Notes under the pieces: model-generated | The model's database searches: none | Told to the model about the DNA's origin: nothing | Seen by the model: the letters and a program-made list of their open reading frames with translations, nothing else | Position numbers and translations under genes: made by a program | Shown here: one piece after another, positions 1 through 6,165 of the stretch | How the letters are laid out: each line of letters opens with the position of its first letter | Position numbering within the stretch: the stretch's first letter is position 1 | Source of the DNA: Rhodothermales bacterium | GTDB lineage: Bacteria > Bacteroidota > Rhodothermia > Rhodothermales > VXPQ01 | Length of the DNA stretch: 6,525 nucleotides | Direction: 5' to 3' | NCBI GenBank assembly: GCA_028283985.1 | Contig: JANQSQ010000573.1 | Location: forward strand, 1 to 6,525

Positions 1-1429
1 CGTCACCGCGACGGCTACGCCCAACGTACGCAAGGATATTGTCGAACACCTGGCCCTGCGTCGCCCGGAACGCATCGTTCGGGGGTTTGACCGCCCGAAT
101 ATCGTCTGGTCCGTTTTTCGGACAGAAAACAAGCGATCGAAAGTGCTTGACATTCTCGACGGTGTTCCGGGTTCCGGTATTCTGTATTCGAGTACCCGCA
201 AGGGGGTCGAGCGGTGGGCGGACTGGCTTACGCGCCGCAATCAGTCTTGTGCGTTTTATCACGGCGGCATGGAGGGCTCCGTGCGCGAGCGCGTGCAGAA
301 CGGATGGATCGGCGGCGACCAGCGGATCATGGTGGCGACCAACGCCTTCGGTATGGGCATTGACAAGCCGGATGTACGTTTCGTCATTCATGTCGATCTG
401 CCCGGCACGCTCGAGGGATATTACCAGGAGGCCGGGCGTGGGGGAAGGGATGGAAAAACGTCCTGGGCCACGCTCTTGTACCATCAGGGAGACGAGGAAA
501 CGCCGCGCAGGCTCATCGAGGAAAGTCATCCGACATCGAAGGAAGTGAGGAAAGTCTATGATGCGGTGTGCAATTTGGCGCAGCTGGCGGTGGGCAGTGA
601 GATGGATTCGCCCGTGCCTGTTCGAATCGGGCCGATTGCCCGACTAACGGGATTTTCTGCAGGAAAAATAAACACCGCCGTAACGCTTCTTGCACGTCAG
701 GATGCATGGCGGATGCTCCCGCAGCGGGGGAATGCCGGGCTGATCCATTTCCGGCAATCCGTCCATGCTTTTCGGGAGTATGCCGAGCGTCATGCCAATG
801 CCTCCCTGACCGAGTTTATCCGGACGCTATTGCGAACGGTGAACGCGGGGGCTTTTTCGGATTGGCGGGAGATAGATACCCGGATACTTGCTCGCCGGAC
901 GGGGCTTTCCCTTGAGCATCTGTTGAAGGGCATGGAGTACCTGCAAGGCTGCCAGTTGCTGGATTGGATTTCTCCGGATCAGGTAGTGCGTGTCGTCTTT
1001 TTACATGCCCGCAGCGCCCGCCTTCCGATCGACGGCGCCCAGGTGCGCGCCGCCCGTAAACGAGCGGAAGCGCAACTCGACCAGATGATCCGTTTTGCCT
1101 CTTCGACGACATGCCGCCGCCATTTTCTGCTGACATACTTCGGAGAGACCGTTCCGGAGCGATGCGGCACATGCGACGTGTGCCTCGGACGCCACGAAGC
1201 ATTCGAGCCGCCTGCCCTGGATTCACTCATCGTCCAACGATTGTTGCGTCAGATCGCTGACGGAAAACCGCGCGGAGAATGGCTGGAAGGTATGCGCACG
1301 CCTGCGTACCGGGTCGATCAGTTGCTCGGTTGGCTGATCAACGAGGGGTATCTTCGGCAGCTCCATCCGCCAGGAGGCGCCTTTGAACTCACGGCAAAGG
1401 CGACATCGATTCTTGAGGCGCATTCATGA
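1..1429 (+). CDS. recQ: RecQ-family ATP-dependent 3'-5' DNA helicase, 5'-truncated by the window edge
   Basis: The frame is open from base 2 to the TGA at 1427-1429 and gives 475 residues; the start, the Walker A motif and the DEAH-type box lie upstream of the window. RecQ enzymes unwind DNA during recombination and repair. The fragment opens with helicase motif III (TATATPNVRKDI). It continues with motif IV (ILYSSTRKGVE), motif V (MVATNAFGMGIDKPDVRFVIH) and motif VI (YQEAGRGGRDG, residues 141-151, with arginine-finger candidates R146 and R149). The zinc site is C371-X16-C388-X2-C391-X2-C394, the same spacing as in E. coli RecQ. About 220 residues separate motif VI from the first zinc cysteine, against roughly 50 in E. 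coli, so a large extra segment is present, as in many Bacteroidota RecQ proteins. Residues from about 410 to the end look like a short RQC winged helix; no HRDC domain follows. The family call is very safe; RecQ paralogues occur, so the exact role is less certain. Confidence 0.95.
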   Translation, partial: VTATATPNVRKDIVEHLALRRPERIVRGFDRPNIVWSVFRTENKRSKVLDILDGVPGSGILYSSTRKGVERWADWLTRRNQSCAFYHGGMEGSVRERVQNGWIGGDQRIMVATNAFGMGIDKPDVRFVIHVDLPGTLEGYYQEAGRGGRDGKTSWATLLYHQGDEETPRRLIEESHPTSKEVRKVYDAVCNLAQLAVGSEMDSPVPVRIGPIARLTGFSAGKINTAVTLLARQDAWRMLPQRGNAGLIHFRQSVHAFREYAERHANASLTEFIRTLLRTVNAGAFSDWREIDTRILARRTGLSLEHLLKGMEYLQGCQLLDWISPDQVVRVVFLHARSARLPIDGAQVRAARKRAEAQLDQMIRFASSTTCRRHFLLTYFGETVPERCGTCDVCLGRHEAFEPPALDSLIVQRLLRQIADGKPRGEWLEGMRTPAYRVDQLLGWLINEGYLRQLHPPGGAFELTAKATSILEAHS

Positions 1430-1446
1430 TATAGTGTTAACAGGCC

Positions 1447-1824
1447 CTAATCCGCTTCGATCTCAGACATTTGCTGCATCTGAAGCGTATCGACGACCCG
1501 CCCGTATATCCCGACAAAGATTTCCGGATGCGATGTGTACCAGGCGATGGCGTCCGCCCAGGCTGTGCTGTCGAGGCCGTGCGCAGCGAGGAGAGAATCT
1601 TGCGCCTCCCTGGTGTTGATCTCTGTTAGTTCTTCCCGGGCCTGCAAAAGGTGCATTTCGCCCAGCACGGCCACCATGGTGGCATCAGAAACCGGCGGTG
1701 ATTCATTGCCGCTGCATGCGGCAAGTGCGCATACCGCAAAGCACAAGATGCTTGCCGCAAGGCGCCGAGGGAGAAAGACCACCCCGGGCAGGCTGTACAA
1801 TGGGGTGAAGACCGGATGCGTCAT
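1447..1824 (-). CDS. Small putative lipoprotein, DUF4296-like
   Basis: This is a 125-residue protein of unknown function. An arginine pair followed by a hydrophobic stretch ends in a lipobox, LAAC, with the acylated cysteine at residue 37; mature protein should be anchored in the inner or outer membrane on the periplasmic side. The rest is a small, mostly helical, acidic domain with a region around DSLLAAHGLDSTAWADAIAWY and then HPEIFVGIYGRVVDTL, which resembles the Bacteroidota family DUF4296 (recognised from memory, not searched). With ATG at 1824 the n-region before the hydrophobic core is unusually long. A GTG at 1782 (residue 15) would give a more normal signal peptide of 22 residues, so the start is uncertain. 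It lies 24 bases downstream of hisG and is probably co-transcribed with it. Its stop converges with that of recQ, leaving 17 bases. Confidence 0.8.
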   Translation of the reverse strand: MTHPVFTPLYSLPGVVFLPRRLAASILCFAVCALAACSGNESPPVSDATMVAVLGEMHLLQAREELTEINTREAQDSLLAAHGLDSTAWADAIAWYTSHPEIFVGIYGRVVDTLQMQQMSEIEAD

Positions 1825-1848
1825 GCCTGTTGCGGCAGACTGCCGTCG

Positions 1849-2769
1849 CTACGGAATGATTTTGTTCAGCGCGTACTCGATGATGCCTTCGGCGCCGAGT
1901 CGCTTGAGTTCGGGAATGAGACGCCGTACGTGCTGTTCTTCAATGACCGTCTCGATGGCTACCCAGTCGTTCCCGTTCGCCAGCGGTGAAACGGTCGGCA
2001 TGCGCAAGGCGGGGAGTATCCCGATGACCTGCTTCACACGGTCACGCTGTACATTGAGTTTGAGCCCCACGCGGCCCTCCGCCCGTATCGCACCTTGCAT
2101 CAGCAGGGCAATATTTTCGATCTTTTGCCGCTTCCACGGGTCTTCCCATGCTTCCCGGTTGGCGATAAGCTGCGTATTCGAGTGCATCAGCACATCCACG
2201 ATGCGAAGTTTGTTGGCTTGCAGCGACGAGCCCGTCTCGGTAACCTCGACGATAGCGTCCACGAGATCGGGGCATTTTGCCTCGGTCGCTCCCCATGAAA
2301 ACTCGACATCGGCATTCACGTCATTTTTGCGAAGCCATGTGCGTGCGATGTGAACGACCTCGGTCGCAATGCGCTTTCCTTCAAGGTCTTTTACGGAGCG
2401 AATATCGGAATTTTCCGGAACGGCAAGCACCCATCGCACAGGGCGCATGCTCGTTTTCGAATAGATCAGATCGCTTACCGGGTGCACATCCGACTGCGTC
2501 TCGAGCACCCAGTCCTTGCCCGTAATACCTGCGTCGAATACCCCGTCCATGACATATCGCGCCATTTCCTGGGCGCGAACCAGCATGGCCCGCAGTTCCT
2601 CGTCGTCTGTGGACGGAAAGTACGACCGCTCGCGCGTCGAAAAATTATATCCGGCCCGGTGCAATAGTTCCAGCGTAGCGGTTTGCAGGCTGCCTTTGGG
2701 TAGCCCGAGCCGCAATATGGGGGAATTCCGTGTCGGTTTTCCGCTGTTGGTTCCGGGATCGGTTGCCAT
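1849..2769 (-). CDS. hisG: ATP phosphoribosyltransferase, long (HisG-L) form
   Basis: HisG condenses ATP with PRPP to give phosphoribosyl-ATP, the committed step of histidine synthesis in the cytoplasm. The protein has 306 residues, the size of the long form that needs no HisZ partner. Visible landmarks are the N-terminal LRLGLPKGSLQ (residues 19-29), DAGITGKDWV (79-88) and the PRPP-binding loop with the HisG signature, VEVTETGSSLQANKLRIVD (174-192). The C-terminal ACT-like regulatory domain follows from about residue 230, containing VGLKLNV and ending in GAEGIIEYALNKII. Long-form enzymes are hexamers inhibited by histidine through this domain. The ATG at 2769 leaves about 17 extra residues before the conserved core, and no later Met fits better. 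A 96-base gap with a perfect inverted repeat lies upstream, and a DUF4296-like lipoprotein follows after 24 bases. No other his gene is in the window. Confidence 0.97.
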   Translation of the reverse strand: MATDPGTNSGKPTRNSPILRLGLPKGSLQTATLELLHRAGYNFSTRERSYFPSTDDEELRAMLVRAQEMARYVMDGVFDAGITGKDWVLETQSDVHPVSDLIYSKTSMRPVRWVLAVPENSDIRSVKDLEGKRIATEVVHIARTWLRKNDVNADVEFSWGATEAKCPDLVDAIVEVTETGSSLQANKLRIVDVLMHSNTQLIANREAWEDPWKRQKIENIALLMQGAIRAEGRVGLKLNVQRDRVKQVIGILPALRMPTVSPLANGNDWVAIETVIEEQHVRRLIPELKRLGAEGIIEYALNKIIP

Positions 2770-2798
2770 GGATGCGTTAGCTGCTCGCGGGGGTACAA

Positions 2799-2827
2799 GG
2801 CGCCGTCAAGCAGGGTATGACGGCGCC
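2799..2827 (-). promoter_or_regulatory. Perfect 10-bp inverted repeat ahead of hisG
   Basis: GGCGCCGTCA at 2799-2808 is matched exactly by TGACGGCGCC at 2818-2827, with a 9-base loop between them. Eight of the ten pairs are G-C. On the transcribed strand it lies 38 bases after the stop of the DUF4837-like gene and 29 bases before the hisG ATG. What follows the stem (CTTGTACCCCC, read on the reverse strand) has no run of T, so it is not a standard intrinsic terminator. It could be a weak terminator, a stabilising or processing hairpin at the hisG 5' end, or a DNA operator. No histidine-rich leader peptide was seen beside it. Confidence 0.55.
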
Positions 2828-2865
2828 GGACGCACAGAGTACGGGGTGTTCGGACGGTCGGCTTG

Positions 2866-3996
2866 TTATCCCTCGCTTTCCGCAGAAACGTCGTGGGAGC
2901 GAAAGGTATACGCGATGGCTTCCATCTGGCGCAGAAACTCTCTTTTGTTGTATCCCGGCGCAAAAACCATTCCGTCAATCATGTACAGCCGCCCTGTCGG
3001 CTGATCGTAAAACGTATAGGTTATAAACGGTCCGCCCATCCCGAATTCCACCTTTTGACCTTCCTCGACGCCGACCATATGCCAAAGTCCGCGTGTTTCA
3101 AAGCCATACCGCCCCAGAAAATCGATATTTTTCGTTTCAAGCGGTCTGTTTTCCCGGCGGTCAATCTCGACCCATCCCCCGAGGTTACCCTGAATGTACT
3201 GGCGGGCAAGCGAGTCGCGCGTGTTGTAAATCCATTCCGGAGAAAGCTGCTCGGGATCGGCGTAGTCAACAAAGTGCACGAAAACGCTTCGCCATGTTTC
3301 CGGAAGAATACGCCGGAGCCAGACGAAGTCGCTTGTATCTACGGCAATCAGATAATCGTGCTGTACGTTCACGGCGAAGTCATACATTGCCGCCAATTCT
3401 TCCTCGACCTCGAACTGGCGTCCCCGATCGAACATTTCCTGGGTAAGCCGTTGCCGGGCGGCTCTGTTGAAGTCGCGGGAAACCCCATCCGAGGCACTGT
3501 AGATCGCGTCAATGACATCTTCCTTGTTCTCGCCGGTGATGTAGTAGACCTGCTGATCCCGCCGGAAGATGTTTTCACGCGATACGGCGACTCCGCCTTC
3601 CTCGCGGATGACCTGCCGAGCGTTTGAATCAAATACGTTCCGGATGTATGCGGCTTCGTTGGTCGAATCACTGAATGCCGCCACGAAAATCACATTTTTT
3701 CGCCGGCGCGCCGCCTCGAGATCTCCTTCCGTTTCAAGAGGTACGTGCCGCAATTCGAACTGTCGTTCGGGGGCGGGCAGCGTGCTGATGAATTGCCCGA
3801 CGGTTTCGCGCAGGGCTTCTCCGATATCGCCGTTCCAATCGAGCGAATCGGCGACCACGAGGATTTCGGTGTCCAGCCCGACCGCTCTCGGGCGAAAGTC
3901 ATTTTCGCCACTACAGCCGGCGAAAACGAAAAGACTTGCGGTAAGGAGAGCGATTTTGGTACGGAATCGCGTGATTCTCCTCGGGAAAGATATCAT
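2866..3996 (-). CDS. Putative lipoprotein of the DUF4837 type
   Basis: This is a 376-residue envelope protein of unknown function. The N-terminus has several arginines and a lysine, a hydrophobic core (IALLTASLFVF) and a lipobox FAGC with the cysteine at residue 28, so it is very probably a lipoprotein. The mature part begins SGENDFRPRAVG and then ILVVADSLDWNGDIGEALRE, which is the pattern I associate with the Bacteroidota family DUF4837. A well-conserved C-terminal part includes GRYGFETRGLWHM, a GGPFITYTFYD stretch and MVFAPGYNKREFLRQMEAI. No catalytic motif or transmembrane segment beyond the signal peptide is visible. It sits 96 bases after trpA and 96 bases before hisG on the same strand. 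It may be an independent unit or a passenger in a longer transcript. The start is supported by the signal peptide, not by a ribosome binding site. Family name is from memory; the lipoprotein call is stronger than the family call. Confidence 0.85.
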   Translation of the reverse strand: MISFPRRITRFRTKIALLTASLFVFAGCSGENDFRPRAVGLDTEILVVADSLDWNGDIGEALRETVGQFISTLPAPERQFELRHVPLETEGDLEAARRRKNVIFVAAFSDSTNEAAYIRNVFDSNARQVIREEGGVAVSRENIFRRDQQVYYITGENKEDVIDAIYSASDGVSRDFNRAARQRLTQEMFDRGRQFEVEEELAAMYDFAVNVQHDYLIAVDTSDFVWLRRILPETWRSVFVHFVDYADPEQLSPEWIYNTRDSLARQYIQGNLGGWVEIDRRENRPLETKNIDFLGRYGFETRGLWHMVGVEEGQKVEFGMGGPFITYTFYDQPTGRLYMIDGMVFAPGYNKREFLRQMEAIAYTFRSHDVSAESEG

Positions 3997-4039
3997 AACC
4001 TGTGGAGGAAGATGGTCCGGAAAAAATAACCCTCAACTA

Positions 4040-4073
4040 ATAACGTATGTGATCGGTTTCGGTTGCCGTGCAA
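4040..4073 (-). promoter_or_regulatory. Possible promoter for the DUF4837-like gene
   Basis: On the reverse strand a TTG (bases 4073-4071) is followed after 23 bases by TACGTTAT (4047-4040). This loosely resembles the Bacteroidota primary sigma-factor pattern, TTG about 20 bases ahead of TAnnTTTG. The spacing is slightly long and the -7 box is imperfect. It lies in the 96-base gap after trpA, 43 bases from the ATG at 3996. A T-run (TTATTTTTT on the reverse strand, bases 4021-4029) is just downstream, with no hairpin before it, so no terminator is called for the trp genes. Confidence 0.22.
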
Positions 4074-4092
4074 AACGCTGCGTGTTCCCCTC

Positions 4093-4911
4093 TTATGCGT
4101 CCTCGTCGCCGTTTTTCAGAGCACGTACGAAGCGGCGGATTTCTTCAAGGTGTGTTTTTGCGGGCTTCGAACCGTCGTTCCACAGCGTTTCCACCTTTTC
4201 GATCAATGCCGACCCGACAATGAACCCGTCGGTATGGCGGCTCAGGCGTACCGCGTCCTCATGGGTTCTGATGCCGAATCCGGCCAGCAAGGGGTGTTCA
4301 CGCACCATGTCGCGCGCTCGCTTCAGATAGGCTTCCACCTGCTGGATGGCGCCGAGGCCCGAACCGGTCAATCCTGTGATGGATACCGCATATACGAATC
4401 CTGTCGCGGCTTTATCGATCTCCCGAATGCGGTCGTTGGGAGTGTTCGGAGCAATCAGGAGTACGGACGCCAGGTCGGCGGCTGCAGCCTCGCTCGCAAA
4501 GGGAAGATGTTCTTCAAGGGGCACGTCAGCGAGAATCAATCCCTCGATTCCGGCGGCGCGCGCGTCTCTGCAGAATGCGGAAATACCGTACTGGCGGATC
4601 GGGTTGGCGTATCCCATCAGGAGGAGGGGAGTGTTGCTTTCCGCGCAGAAAGCGGCGGCTGTATTGAACGTATCCTTCATGCGGACGCCGCCTTGCAGGG
4701 CGCGTTCGCTCGAGCGCTGGATAGGCAACCCCTCTGCAAGCGGATCGCTGAAAGGCATGCCGAGTTCGATGAAATCGGCGCCTCCCCGGTCCATCTCGCG
4801 CAGGATCGCGAGCGTACTTTCGGGGTCGGGAAAGCCACTGGTCATGAACAGTCCCATGGCTTTCTCGCGACGCCGTATGCAGGCAGCCAGCCTTTCCCGG
4901 AGTCGTTGCAT
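4093..4911 (-). CDS. trpA: Tryptophan synthase alpha subunit
   Basis: TrpA cleaves indole-3-glycerol phosphate to indole and glyceraldehyde-3-phosphate and passes indole through a tunnel to TrpB. Starting at the ATG at 4911 gives 272 residues, the normal family length, and places the catalytic glutamate exactly at residue 49 as in Salmonella (FIELGMPFSDP, 47-57). A Met 19 codons upstream would overlap trpB and is rejected. Other marks of the TIM-barrel family are FMTSGFPDP near the N-terminus, LMGYANPIRQYG, ADVPLEE, IAPNTPNDRI, loop 6 in FVYAVSITGLTGSG, and the phosphate-binding AGFGIRTHEDA and FIVGSALI. The oddity is residue 60: the usual catalytic aspartate in PLADGPTIQ is glutamate here (PLAEGLPIQ; codon GAG). 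The carboxylate is kept, so activity is likely. trpB ends 5 bases before the start, so the two genes are co-transcribed and probably translationally coupled. Confidence 0.97.
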   Translation of the reverse strand: MQRLRERLAACIRRREKAMGLFMTSGFPDPESTLAILREMDRGGADFIELGMPFSDPLAEGLPIQRSSERALQGGVRMKDTFNTAAAFCAESNTPLLLMGYANPIRQYGISAFCRDARAAGIEGLILADVPLEEHLPFASEAAAADLASVLLIAPNTPNDRIREIDKAATGFVYAVSITGLTGSGLGAIQQVEAYLKRARDMVREHPLLAGFGIRTHEDAVRLSRHTDGFIVGSALIEKVETLWNDGSKPAKTHLEEIRRFVRALKNGDEDA

Positions 4912-4916
4912 GGCGT

Positions 4917-6107
4917 TCAGAGGTGCTTTGCGATCGTACTCATATCCTTGTCGCCGCGCCCGGAGCAATTGACAACGACTATCTCGTTGCGCGCCATTTC
5001 GCGTATCCCATCCGGCAGCCAGCCTATCGCATGTGCGGTTTCCAGCGCTGGAATGATTCCTTCCGTTTTCGCCAGCAGTTTTACCCCCTCGATAGCCTGT
5101 GCGTCCGTTGCGGATGCGTAATGTACGCGTCCCGTATCCCGCAGCCAGGCATGTTCCGGCCCTACCCCCGGGTAGTCCAGTCCCGCCGAGATGGAGTGCG
5201 CGAGTTGCACCTGTCCTTCCTCGTCTTGCAGCAAATAGCTCATGGCTCCATGCAGGATGCCCGGCGAGCCTTTTGTAAGTGTGGCCGCATGTCGCCCGTT
5301 CAGTCCTTCTCCGGCAGCCTCCACGCCATACAGACGTACGTGCGTATCCCGCAGGAAGGCATAAAAAAGCCCGATTGCGTTCGAGCCGCCGCCCACGCAG
5401 GCTACCACTGCATCCGGCGTGGGGCGCCCTTCCATATCATGTAATTGCAAGCGGGTTTCGTCTCCGATGACCCGGTGAAAATCACGAACCATCATCGGAT
5501 AGGGATGCGGGCCTACGACCGAACCGATGATATAGAACGTGTTATGTACGTTGGTTACCCAATCCCGAATGGCTTCGTTGGTGGCGTCCTTCAGGGTACG
5601 GCTACCGCTGGATACGGGTCGTACATCGGCGCCGAGCAGCCGCATGCGCAGCACATTCAGATGCTGCCGCCCGACATCTTCTTCGCCCATGTAGACGATG
5701 CACTGCAGACCGAATCGCGCGCACACGGTGGCGGTGGCCACGCCATGCTGTCCCGCGCCTGTCTCTGCGATGATGCGTGTCTTTCCCATACGGCGCGCCA
5801 GCAATATCTGCCCTATCGTATTGTTGATCTTGTGGGCTCCCGTGTGGCACAGATCTTCCCGTTTGAGATAAATCTTTGGTCCGCCGAGCGCTGTGGTAAG
5901 CCGTTCGCAAAAGGTCAGCGGCGTGGGGCGCCCGGCATATTCGGTGAGCATCGCATCGAGCTCCTGCCGGAAAGCCGGGTTTTTGCGAGCAGCTCCGTAT
6001 GCTTTCCGCAACTCCTCGATGGCAGGGATAAGCGTTTCGGGCACAAACACCCCGCCGTACAACCCGAAATGTCCGCGTTCGTCGGGGAGGGGATGCGTTT
6101 TTTCCAT
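4917..6107 (-). CDS. trpB: Tryptophan synthase beta subunit
   Basis: TrpB is the PLP enzyme that joins indole and L-serine to make tryptophan, in an alpha2-beta2 complex with TrpA. The ATG at 6107 gives 396 residues, the standard length. The N-terminus shows the TrpB1-type GHFGLYGGVFVPETL (12-26). The PLP lysine is K93 in KREDLCHTGAHKINN, and the catalytic glutamate is E115 in AETGAGQHGVATA. The cofactor phosphate site is GGGSN (239-243), and the serine contacting the pyridine nitrogen is S382 in NCSGRGDKD. The frame stays open upstream to 6497, but that stretch overlaps trpF and lacks TrpB similarity, so the longer start is wrong. trpF ends 58 bases upstream and trpA begins 5 bases downstream. 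One small departure is LNVLRMRLLGADV, where most relatives have LNVFRM. No ribosome binding site of the AGGAGG type precedes the start. Confidence 0.98.
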   Translation of the reverse strand: MEKTHPLPDERGHFGLYGGVFVPETLIPAIEELRKAYGAARKNPAFRQELDAMLTEYAGRPTPLTFCERLTTALGGPKIYLKREDLCHTGAHKINNTIGQILLARRMGKTRIIAETGAGQHGVATATVCARFGLQCIVYMGEEDVGRQHLNVLRMRLLGADVRPVSSGSRTLKDATNEAIRDWVTNVHNTFYIIGSVVGPHPYPMMVRDFHRVIGDETRLQLHDMEGRPTPDAVVACVGGGSNAIGLFYAFLRDTHVRLYGVEAAGEGLNGRHAATLTKGSPGILHGAMSYLLQDEEGQVQLAHSISAGLDYPGVGPEHAWLRDTGRVHYASATDAQAIEGVKLLAKTEGIIPALETAHAIGWLPDGIREMARNEIVVVNCSGRGDKDMSTIAKHL

Positions 6108-6143
6108 AATGAGTACGGTTCTGTTTGCGCCGTATGGCGATGC

Positions 6144-6160
6144 GTGCTGCCGCGCAGCAC
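6144..6160 (-). other. Small hairpin in the trpF-trpB spacer
   Basis: GTGCTGC at 6144-6150 pairs perfectly with GCAGCAC at 6154-6160 around a 3-base loop, and on the transcribed strand a further U-G pair is possible at the base. It starts 5 bases after the trpF stop codon and leaves 36 bases before the trpB ATG. No T-run follows, so it is unlikely to terminate transcription. It may be an mRNA processing or stability element, or chance. Confidence 0.35.
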
Positions 6161-6165
6161 ATGGA

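Noticed and set aside
1430..1446. Bidirectional terminator between the convergent recQ and DUF4296-like genes
   Set aside because: The 17 bases contain only the 6-base palindrome GTTAAC and no stem with a T-run, nor does the flanking sequence form one that I can see.
1535..2353. A 272-codon + strand frame opposite the DUF4296-like gene and hisG
   Set aside because: Low-complexity, Ser/Arg-rich translation typical of a shadow frame, antisense to a certain hisG.
2770..2865. Promoter or histidine leader peptide ahead of hisG
   Set aside because: A TTGACG on the reverse strand overlaps the hairpin but has no -10 box at a suitable distance, no TAnnTTTG-like box with an upstream TTG was found, and there is no run of His codons.
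2863..4330. Two + strand frames (254 and 253 codons) opposite the DUF4837-like gene and the end of trpA
   Set aside because: No family resemblance, while the reverse frame has a signal peptide and lipobox and similarity to a known family.
4912..4968. N-terminal extension of trpA by 19 residues
   Set aside because: It would overlap the end of trpB; the ATG at 4911 places the catalytic Glu at residue 49 and gives the family's usual length.
4063..5121. A 352-codon open frame on the + strand opposite trpA and the end of trpB
   Set aside because: It lies wholly antisense to two clearly recognised genes, has no recognisable domain, and long antisense frames are expected from the GC-biased codon use.
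5602..6162. A 186-codon reverse-strand frame starting right after the trpF stop
   Set aside because: It runs out of frame through trpB and is Arg/Ala/His-rich without any domain; an effect as an upstream frame on trpB cannot be excluded but nothing supports it.
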